From positions 2,897,501 through 2,961,500 of the forward strand of contig NZ_CP047023.1 of assembly GCF_009796765.1 (NCBI RefSeq): a stretch of DNA of 64,000 nt. The letters run 5' to 3'. Below are positions 47,723 to 54,623 of this stretch, in pieces; the first letter of the stretch is position 1, and each line of letters begins with the position of its first letter. The DNA is from Paraglaciecola sp. L3A3. Lineage in GTDB: Bacteria; Pseudomonadota; Gammaproteobacteria; Enterobacterales; Alteromonadaceae. Below the pieces are notes generated by a model that was given only the letters and a program-made list of their open reading frames with translations, made no database searches and was not told the DNA's origin. A program made the position numbers and the translations under genes.

Positions 47723-49429
47723 TTAATAGCCATATCGGTATGCTTTGAGGAGCTCCACAGGTTTATTACATTGTTTTAAACGACTATCATTGCCTAATAA
47801 CACCCAGCCTACTCTATGGGCAAAGCCAAGATGAATGGCTTTCTCTTTGTTATAACAGTCGTCTATCAACTCATAGTTCATTAACACATGCCTATTAGGC
47901 TGAAGCTTTTGCCAATTCCAAGCTGAAACTAATTGTCGATGATTTTCTGTATGATAACCAAAATGGGTCATTCGATAAGGAGAAAACAAGATAAATTGTT
48001 CAGAGAAATCAACCAAAGCAATTTCAGCCTTTGTATCCACCAGCTGACTTATCTGTTGATATATATTATGAGGCGTCTTCGGTTCATTGAGCAATCTATA
48101 GCCCCAAGTACTATATAAAATCCAAAGAATAGCGATAAAATATGGCCATGTTTGCCACTTTTGGTATTTGTAATGTGTCACGCTATTAAGCGTTCCTAGT
48201 GCTCCAATTGACAACAAAAAGAACCATGGCTCAATGTTATATTTTTGACTTAGTTTTGTGGCAAAATTTAGCTCGGCTATTCCCGCAATTGCAAGCACTA
48301 CGAGCAACACAGAAATAAGGGTCACTAACGACCAAATTAGCCAATTCAAACCTTTACTTTTAATTAAACTCGATAAATAAGGCGCTGTAATCAAGGCTAA
48401 CATAGGCAGAGCTGGTAACAGATATACGCCGCGTTTTCCCGAGCTAATGCTAAAGAACAGTATCACTAATATAACCCAGCCTAAGGGTAAAATAATCCTA
48501 CCATCTGCTTGTTTAATTGCCTTCCACCAAGGTTTGATTAACCATGGCAGCGCTAAACTTAAGGGCAACCAAAATATAGGAATAACCGAGGTGATGTAAT
48601 ACCAGAAAGGTTTAATATGGTGCCAAGAATTAGCATAACGCGTGACTGTCTGTTTGAATAAAATATTATCACGATAAACTTCATAGAAAGGGTTATGACT
48701 CTGATCTACCAGCCATAACATCGGCACAAACCAGAGTGCGATAGCAAATAACATAATAAAGGGTCCGAGGGCCCATCGCCATTTATTGGAGACTTTTACA
48801 GTTAGGTTTTCTTTTCTAACAAACCATTGCCATGTTATGTAAGGAATAAGCATTAATATAGGCAAAAAACCGACACCTTTGGTTATCACGCCTATCCCCA
48901 TAAAAAACCAAGCAATGAAACACCAGAGCCACTTGCCGTCATAAAGCATAAACCTTAAAAAACCATAACAACCTAGGGTAATCCAAGCGCAAACCATCGC
49001 ATCTATTTGCGCTGTTTTTGCCTGTAACATGAATTGCAAACTAAAAATAAGCAGTAGAGCGGCAATAAAACCCGTTTTTACCGACCAAAGTTTGCGGCCA
49101 ATATCGTAGACTAGATAAGTAGTTAATAGGCCACTTAATGCGCTGGGCAATAAAAATGTAAACTTAATAGAGCCAAACAACCAGTAAAATACGGCAATAG
49201 ACCACATAAAAATGGGGGGTTTGTCTGGATATAGCTCTTGCGCCCTAGCAGGGAAAAACCACTGTCCAGTAGCAACCATTTCTTTAGCAATTAAAGCAAA
49301 TCTAGGCTCGTCAGCTGGCCAAGGATCTCTTAATCCCAAACCAATAAAAATGAGCGAAGCTGAAATAAAAAACAACCAGCTCAATGCTTGGTTGTGGTCA
49401 GTAGATATCGAATGAAAATATACAGACAA
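47723..49429 (-). CDS. ArnT-like/GT39 family lipid-linked glycosyltransferase
   Basis: A 568-residue membrane protein with about 12 helices and the GT39 signature GLRDPWPADEPRFALIAKEM near the N-terminus, with acidic DEPR. It should move a sugar from an isoprenoid phosphate onto an envelope acceptor such as lipid A. The open frame extends to 49573, into the VTT gene, with no supporting ribosome site; I take the TTG at 49429, which keeps a short N-terminus and almost abuts the VTT stop. Together with the GT2 and VTT genes it forms one operon. Confidence 0.88.
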   Translation of the reverse strand: MSVYFHSISTDHNQALSWLFFISASLIFIGLGLRDPWPADEPRFALIAKEMVATGQWFFPARAQELYPDKPPIFMWSIAVFYWLFGSIKFTFLLPSALSGLLTTYLVYDIGRKLWSVKTGFIAALLLIFSLQFMLQAKTAQIDAMVCAWITLGCYGFLRFMLYDGKWLWCFIAWFFMGIGVITKGVGFLPILMLIPYITWQWFVRKENLTVKVSNKWRWALGPFIMLFAIALWFVPMLWLVDQSHNPFYEVYRDNILFKQTVTRYANSWHHIKPFWYYITSVIPIFWLPLSLALPWLIKPWWKAIKQADGRIILPLGWVILVILFFSISSGKRGVYLLPALPMLALITAPYLSSLIKSKGLNWLIWSLVTLISVLLVVLAIAGIAELNFATKLSQKYNIEPWFFLLSIGALGTLNSVTHYKYQKWQTWPYFIAILWILYSTWGYRLLNEPKTPHNIYQQISQLVDTKAEIALVDFSEQFILFSPYRMTHFGYHTENHRQLVSAWNWQKLQPNRHVLMNYELIDDCYNKEKAIHLGFAHRVGWVLLGNDSRLKQCNKPVELLKAYRYGY

Positions 49430-49433
49430 TTTG

Positions 49434-50174
49434 TTATTTGGTTGCAATGACAATATCCTTATTTCTCGCTTGATTTTGTTGTTCTGTTTGTTCTTTATCC
49501 AATAAATTTTCCGCTTTATATTGTTTATAAAGCCTAATACTAAGCAAACTAGAAATAACAAAAAGTGCCACACTGAGTACTATTTTCCAAATAGACATAA
49601 TAATCACGCCCTTGCCCATTAAGGCAAAAATAGCCATTTGTGGTAAATAACCCAGCACAGAGCCAAGCAAAAAAGGCGTGGCTCTGACACTTGTCACACC
49701 GGCTGCTAGATTAGTCACCAGGTTATTTCCTATCGGCAGTAACCTAATCACAATTGTTTTGGTGAAGGGTTTAATCTTTAAAAAACGATCAATCCCCGCT
49801 ATATTTTCAGGGAATCGTCGTTGTACATAATTTCGAGCCAAAATTCGTGCAAAAAACAGACTAATCAAGCAACCAATACCAGCAGCCAAGGTTGCCAAAA
49901 TAGCGCCGTTAACAAAGCCAAAAGCATAACCTGCTAAAAATGCCAGCAATTGCCGAGGACTGCCAACTGCCGTAGCAATAGCTCCTATCGCCACGAATAA
50001 CAAAATTCCTTGCAGCCCATTATTTCTAATATGAATATCTATCCAGTTTTGATTAAGTGACTCAAAAATAGCATTTTGACTTAATAAGATGCCGCCTAAG
50101 ATACAAGCAAATAATAAAACCAATGCTTTTTTAAACCACTTAGCTGTAATTAAAGCAACCAAACGATCAGTCAT
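49434..50174 (-). CDS. TVP38/TMEM64 (VTT domain) membrane protein
   Basis: A 246-residue protein with five or six helices. The VTT motif is VGSPRQLLAFLAGYAFGFVNGAILATLAAGIG, followed by RFLKIKPFTKTIVIRLLPIGNNLVTNLAAG. DedA/VTT proteins take part in lipid-carrier or phospholipid scrambling. The ATG at 50174 overlaps the GT2 stop by eight bases (ATGACTGA), so I prefer it to the longer frame to 50225. Confidence 0.88.
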   Translation of the reverse strand: MTDRLVALITAKWFKKALVLLFACILGGILLSQNAIFESLNQNWIDIHIRNNGLQGILLFVAIGAIATAVGSPRQLLAFLAGYAFGFVNGAILATLAAGIGCLISLFFARILARNYVQRRFPENIAGIDRFLKIKPFTKTIVIRLLPIGNNLVTNLAAGVTSVRATPFLLGSVLGYLPQMAIFALMGKGVIIMSIWKIVLSVALFVISSLLSIRLYKQYKAENLLDKEQTEQQNQARNKDIVIATK

Positions 50175-50892
50175 CTGGATGTACAATAACGGCCAATTTG
50201 TTTCTTCTTTGTAACCAAATGACACCTACCATATCAATTAAACCAACCCCTAAACGGCCAAGCATATTATATTTTGAGACACCAAATTGTCGGTCGCGAT
50301 GATTCACTTCAACCACCACTATTTTACCATTCAGACGTTTTACCAGTGCGGGTAAAAAGCGATGCATATGATCAAAGTAAGGTAATTTCAGAAAGGTTTT
50401 TCTAGGAAATATTTTTAAGCTACAGCCAGTATCTGGGGTATTATCATGTAATAATTTACTGCGTACTCTATTAGCAATTTTTGACTGAAAGCGCTTCCAC
50501 TTAGTATCTTTACGGTCTTTGCGATAACCAGCAATACAAAAGTCTGCTCCTAGAGGCAATTTTTGTGCTTCAAATAATAACTGCGAAATGTCAGCAGGAT
50601 CATTTTGCCCATCAGCATCTAAAGTGACTATTAAATCACCTTTTGCGTTTGAGACACCAGTATAAATACCAGCACTTTGACCTACAGAATATTGGTGTTG
50701 AATTGGCTTTAGCTCGGTAATACCTTCATCAACCAAAGCTAGTAATTCTGCATAAGTCCCATCTTCGCTGCCGTCATCAACATAAACAATTTCGAAGGCG
50801 ATAACATCCATCAATGCCGCCACGATCTCATACACTAACGGCTTAACATTTTCTTTCTCGTTTTTAGCAGGAATGACCACAGATAAAATCAC
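50167..50892 (-). CDS. GT2 family glycosyltransferase (polyprenyl-phosphate sugar synthase type)
   Basis: A 241-residue GT-A enzyme. Seen: LSVVIPAKNEKENV start, IVYVDDGSEDGTY, DLIVTLDADGQNDPADI with DxD-like DAD, and RDRQFGVSKYNML near the C-terminus. This is the dolichol/undecaprenyl-phosphate sugar synthase branch; no C-terminal helices. It would make the lipid-linked sugar donor used by the GT39 protein. GTG start with AGGG upstream. First gene of the operon. Confidence 0.88.
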   Translation of the reverse strand: MILSVVIPAKNEKENVKPLVYEIVAALMDVIAFEIVYVDDGSEDGTYAELLALVDEGITELKPIQHQYSVGQSAGIYTGVSNAKGDLIVTLDADGQNDPADISQLLFEAQKLPLGADFCIAGYRKDRKDTKWKRFQSKIANRVRSKLLHDNTPDTGCSLKIFPRKTFLKLPYFDHMHRFLPALVKRLNGKIVVVEVNHRDRQFGVSKYNMLGRLGVGLIDMVGVIWLQRRNKLAVIVHPDD

Positions 50893-51104
50893 TTGATACC
50901 CTATATTTGAATCAGTAATTTCGCCAAATTAACTAATTTTTCTTAAGGGATAATTAAATTTCAAAATAAATTATTTTTTATAGCAGTTAATTTCTACGAT
51001 CGTAAATAGATAAAATACAGAATTTCGATACTGGCTATTAGCCAATAGCTAGACTAGTTATGAGCAACTCGGCTCTCCCCCCTTTTGATTACGTCCTTTT
51101 TTAT

Positions 51105-52379
51105 CTACTCTAAAATCTTATAATATAGGTATTCCCAAGCTAACTGCACACTATACATAGGCGGATAGGAATAATCTTCTACCTCTGCCACCATGTATTT
51201 GGGCACTGCAAATTCAGGATGATTAAATAACGTCAGCCAATCAATTTTTCCACTTGCACCCAATTCTTTATAATCCTTGATGTGCCAACTTAAAAATCTG
51301 TCGGGGTGTTTTTTGAAATAATCTACAGGGTTGACACCGGCCACGTGCATCCAGTAAATATCCGCTTGATAGTAAACGTATTCGGGATGGGTATTTTGCA
51401 AAAAATAATCGTAAATACGCACGCCTTCAATCAATGCGAACTCATCAGCATGATTATGAAAAGCGAAGGTAATACCCTTATCACGGCATAGTTTACCTAT
51501 AGCATTGTAATAATCACTATAACGTTTTAATTCTGCTTTGGTTGTTACCGACTTCAGTTGATTATTAGAAGTGGTTAAATATTTGACACCAGCAGCCACG
51601 TGGTCATCTATGGTGTTCGACCACCATTGCAAAGCGCTTTGCCACTCCTCTGCAGCAGGAAGATCGTGAAATGTCATTGAGCCTAAAAATTGCATACTAT
51701 TGGCTTCAACCAAATGACGAAACTCTGTTGGTGACATGCCATAAAAAGTGCCCTTGTCATAAACAAAGGTTTCCACATAGCTATAGCCCATGCGGCCTAA
51801 CTCACGCAAAGTAGCTGCGGGATCTTTAAGCATTTGTTGATGCACAGAAACCAATTGAATGCCGATGTTTTTATCCTGTGGATTAGCTTTGATATAACGG
51901 GTTTTCCAAAGACCTTTACCTGCATCATCAAACCCTTCAAGCAATACATTGGTAGGGCTTTGGAAATCAAATTCGACAGCTAAATAAAAATCACCCAACA
52001 TATCCACATCTTGCATTGTCCATTTTGTATCCGACGAAAAACGCCCTTTCCCTTTAAAAATAATGCCTTGCTGGTTTTGTCCTAAAGCGATAATTTTGTC
52101 ACTCTTAGAATCATAGCCAATCAACTCAGTTAACATGGGTATATATCGCCCATTTTGATATTGCAGCACTTCTACTTGCATGGACTGGTTATGCATAGTT
52201 GAAATATTGTTCATTTTGATAGCTGGAAACTCAGCAACACTATCGGTATCAGCATGCTCACTACTGACCCAATGGCCAGAATATTGATGCAAACGGTCAA
52301 CTTGGGAACTAATGGAGTTGTTGGCTAATAAACTTTGGTTAAACAAAAAAATCAATACTATCGATACGATAATTCTCAT
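51105..52379 (-). CDS. Exported sugar isomerase/epimerase-like TIM barrel with extra N-terminal domain
   Basis: A 424-residue protein with signal peptide (about 1-19). Residues about 25-170 are a beta-rich domain I do not recognise (GDFYLAVEFDF and other strand repeats). From about 172 there is a xylose-isomerase/AP-endonuclease-2-type barrel: IGIQLVSVHQQMLKDPAATLRELGRMGYSYVETF, HNHADEFALI, WHIKDYKELG and EVEDYSYPP with metal-ligand-type His, Asp and Glu. Bacterial secreted members are linked to sugar use. Reaction unknown. Monocistronic. Confidence 0.8.
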   Translation of the reverse strand: MRIIVSIVLIFLFNQSLLANNSISSQVDRLHQYSGHWVSSEHADTDSVAEFPAIKMNNISTMHNQSMQVEVLQYQNGRYIPMLTELIGYDSKSDKIIALGQNQQGIIFKGKGRFSSDTKWTMQDVDMLGDFYLAVEFDFQSPTNVLLEGFDDAGKGLWKTRYIKANPQDKNIGIQLVSVHQQMLKDPAATLRELGRMGYSYVETFVYDKGTFYGMSPTEFRHLVEANSMQFLGSMTFHDLPAAEEWQSALQWWSNTIDDHVAAGVKYLTTSNNQLKSVTTKAELKRYSDYYNAIGKLCRDKGITFAFHNHADEFALIEGVRIYDYFLQNTHPEYVYYQADIYWMHVAGVNPVDYFKKHPDRFLSWHIKDYKELGASGKIDWLTLFNHPEFAVPKYMVAEVEDYSYPPMYSVQLAWEYLYYKILE

Positions 52380-52722
52380 GCAGCTAACCTCTAATTTTTA
52401 TATGGAATAAATGGTTTTCGAAATCAAGGGTATAATCGAGTAAAACAACAAGCATAAAGCAATCAAAATATTTGTACTTTCTGGTTTTTGCTTTTCAAGT
52501 TTTGTTTTTCGGTTAAATCCACTTGGTGCAGTGCAGTATAGGTAACAACAGTAGCTAGGGAATAGAAGGTGCTATGGAGAGGCAATATGCCGGAGAATGA
52601 AGAATTGCATAGATAATCACATAGTGAAGTAGTAATTATCCCGCCTTGAGTTGGCTTTAGACTGCCTCAGCCCAGTTCAACTTAACCGGCTGAGGCCTTT
52701 TTATTAAACATGCTAAGTTAAA
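52380..52722. other. Intergenic stretch with orphan plus-strand terminator
   Basis: No long open frame. A tiny plus-strand frame from ATG 52587 (MPENEELHR) has GGAG upstream, but nine codons are too short to support. The terminator at its right end points to an unannotated plus-strand transcript. Confidence 0.5.
52664..52702 (+). terminator. Plus-strand terminator without an evident gene
   Basis: GCCTCAGCC (52664-52672) and GGCTGAGGC (52688-52696) form a 9-bp stem, then C and five T. The reverse direction has no T run, so it does not serve the pagL gene well. Confidence 0.75.
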
Positions 52723-53325
52723 TTAAAAACGATACATGTAAGCAATACTTAGAAAGTCCAAACCAGGATTTTTAGTATTTAAGCCACCATTCGAATAGTG
52801 AATATAGCGCAGCGCAATCTCAGAATTTTGCTCTTTGTCTAAACCTATAAGTAAACCCAAACGATCTTCAAATTGATAAAAACTACCTATATCAACTCCG
52901 CCAAACTTTTCTTCATGTACATAAGCAAGGCCAATCCCCAATTCAAGTGTCAGCGGATAATTATTATTTATATTAGGTAAAGGTTTAGAAAATACAGGAG
53001 AAAGAGAAACCCCATATGTTGCCTCATTTTTGGCACTACCATGGAGATCAAAAAGATTAAGACTAGCCTCCCAAGATAAACGAGTATCACCAATGAGGGG
53101 AATATCTAAATCATGATGAATGTCAGGTCTATAAGCGAGACGCATACCATGCATGTCACTTGAACCCGTCATATATTCAACTGACACTAATTGTTTGTTT
53201 TTATCAGGCAACTGATTAGCCACAGTTTGAAAACTCAACAACAAGAGTGTGAGCAAGACCGCTGGTTTAACGGCAATGACAGTATGTAATATAGATTTAT
53301 CAAAAATGGCGTGATTATTTTGCAT
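52723..53325 (-). CDS. pagL: PagL-type lipid A 3-O-deacylase
   Basis: A 200-residue outer-membrane beta-barrel precursor with signal peptide (about 1-37, TVAN). The PagL active-site block RYIHYSNGGLNTKNPGLD lies at 173-190, with His176, Ser178 and Asp190, and the chain ends in Phe200, the usual barrel end. It removes the 3-O acyl chain of lipid A. Together with the GT2/GT39 operon a few genes away it points to lipid A remodelling. Confidence 0.88.
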   Translation of the reverse strand: MQNNHAIFDKSILHTVIAVKPAVLLTLLLLSFQTVANQLPDKNKQLVSVEYMTGSSDMHGMRLAYRPDIHHDLDIPLIGDTRLSWEASLNLFDLHGSAKNEATYGVSLSPVFSKPLPNINNNYPLTLELGIGLAYVHEEKFGGVDIGSFYQFEDRLGLLIGLDKEQNSEIALRYIHYSNGGLNTKNPGLDFLSIAYMYRF

Positions 53326-53735
53326 TGATAGTTTCCATTATGTAATGAGTGTTTTTAAACGACCACTCAGATTTATTGATGAACTTGTAAAAGCAAATAG
53401 CAGGCCAGAGCCAAGAAAACAAAAATATATAATAAAAACAACAACTTAAATGTTTGATGTTAAAATCCTAATATCATTAGTCAGTAAAAATTACCTATCC
53501 TTAGTAATATTTACTGGCCCAGTAAAAACTAGAAAAGCAGACAGGAACAACATAAGACTGTCTAAGTTGATTAAAGCAGTAGCTAGGAGATAGGGAATAG
53601 AAAAAGACAAAGATTCAAGCGGTTCACAGAAGAAAAGAAGCAAACAACTGATTTAATTAAATTTTATATCAACCGTTACAATGAATATATTGGTCAATTC
53701 CCCTTATAATTTCAAAGAAACTGACAACACTGCTT
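53326..53735. other. AT-rich non-coding stretch at the island's left edge
   Basis: No supported gene. AGTAGCTAGG...GGAATAGAA at about 53578 is similar to a stretch near 52550. A short open piece around 53650-53700 (IKFYINRYNEYIG) looks like a decayed coding fragment, but I cannot name it. Confidence 0.45.
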
Positions 53736-54094
53736 AAGGCGTAGAGTTAGAATGGCATATTAACGCCTGTGGTGGCGACCACGCACCAAAGTCAGAAGTT
53801 TAATGAGGTTAGGTGTGCATGTTCAAGCCGCAGTTACTTGTGGTATCACCAGTAAAGGGCCATGGCGCAGTGTTAAATATCCAGGGATCAATCAGGCTTT
53901 ATCCCTTGATTACTTAAAATCCGAAGGGCTTTACTCATTGCGTGATGGTTGGATTGCGCTTCACTATCCTGAGTGAAACGCCCTCGGCTCTGGCATCCTG
54001 CTTCGCTCTACCTCCTACATCCTTGAGGTCGTGTGCGGAGCCGCATGCAGGGTGTTGTGGGGGCTGGAGGTTAGAGACCTCCGGCTACCCGATT
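53736..54094 (+). pseudogene. Truncated group IIC intron 3' end (RT C-terminus and domains V/VI)
   Basis: Closely similar to the last 350 bases of the complete intron at 54622-56558. It covers the last 85 or so codons of the reverse transcriptase (the ending RDGWIALHYPE), then the structural 3' end with GTGCGGAGCCGCATGCAGGG and the stem GGAGGTTAGAGACCTCC, ending CTACCCGATT. Frame is damaged near 53770-53780. It has a 48-base insertion at 53985-54032 compared with the complete copy. The sequence after the end, AGGTTTTAA, is the half attC site described in the findings. So it is a relic of an older, different insertion. Confidence 0.9.
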
Positions 54095-54099
54095 AGGTT

Positions 54100-54528
54100 T
54101 TAATTGCTAAGCGCCTTAACTATTTCAGGTATAAAATGATGATATTCACTGTAGTCAATGAGAGAGAAATCCATTACTTTAACTTGCATTGTTGGCGCGT
54201 GGTGAGCCGAGGCATATGCACCATGTCCTATTTTCATTCGTGGTAAATAAAATAATACAAACGACTTATCATGAGTAGCCTCTTTGGATATTAGATGATT
54301 AGATATAGCACCTAATTGCTCCTCAGTTGGTAATTTATTATTTACTAAAGGCACTTCAATATCGTATGAAACTTTAAAAGTAGACATCTCTGATCTATTT
54401 AATACTTTATACGAAATTAAATTAATACTTTGCTCAGCTTTAGCTGCTTGCTCTGAAGACGCGTTATCTCCGCATGAAATTATCATGCTTGTCATAACGA
54501 TTAAAAATAATTTAGTAAGTAATTGCAT
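54100..54528 (-). CDS. Small lipoprotein, probable integron cassette gene
   Basis: A 142-residue protein with a lipoprotein signal: hydrophobic run and IISC with Cys19, followed by GDNASSEQAA. The rest has no recognised domain; ATHDKSFVLFYLPRMKIGHGAYASAHHAP and KVMDFSLIDYSEYHHF are its most distinctive stretches. AAGAGG lies just before the ATG. On the minus strand the core site GTTAGGT (54551-54545) stands 17 bases before the start and a half site (ACCTAA, 54099-54094) just after the stop, as in an integron gene cassette. Function unknown. Confidence 0.8.
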   Translation of the reverse strand: MQLLTKLFLIVMTSMIISCGDNASSEQAAKAEQSINLISYKVLNRSEMSTFKVSYDIEVPLVNNKLPTEEQLGAISNHLISKEATHDKSFVLFYLPRMKIGHGAYASAHHAPTMQVKVMDFSLIDYSEYHHFIPEIVKALSN

Positions 54529-54544
54529 ATAACCTCTTTTTAAA

Positions 54545-54623
54545 ACCTAACGCCGCCAGCACGCGCGGCTTTGTAGTGGAGGCGCAGCCGTAACGGAAAA
54601 GCCGTCGCTGTGCCTGGCCTTGT
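54545..54623 (-). other. Integron attC recombination site, interrupted by the group II intron
   Basis: On the plus strand it begins ACCTAAC GCCGCCAGCAC and ends CTGTGCCTGGCCTTGT. The reverse complement of the right arm, ACAAGGCCAGGCACAG, matches the left arm with a few unpaired bases, giving the imperfect palindrome of attC sites. Read on the minus strand it has a 3' core GTTAGGT exactly as RTTRRRY-type cores require. The other core is split by the intron after TTGT. Length about 80 bases, within the attC range. Confidence 0.8.

Noticed and set aside
49430-49573. Longer N-terminus for the GT39 protein
   Set aside because: It would overlap the VTT gene by 140 bases and adds a stretch not found in GT39 proteins; the TTG at 49429 gives the normal start.
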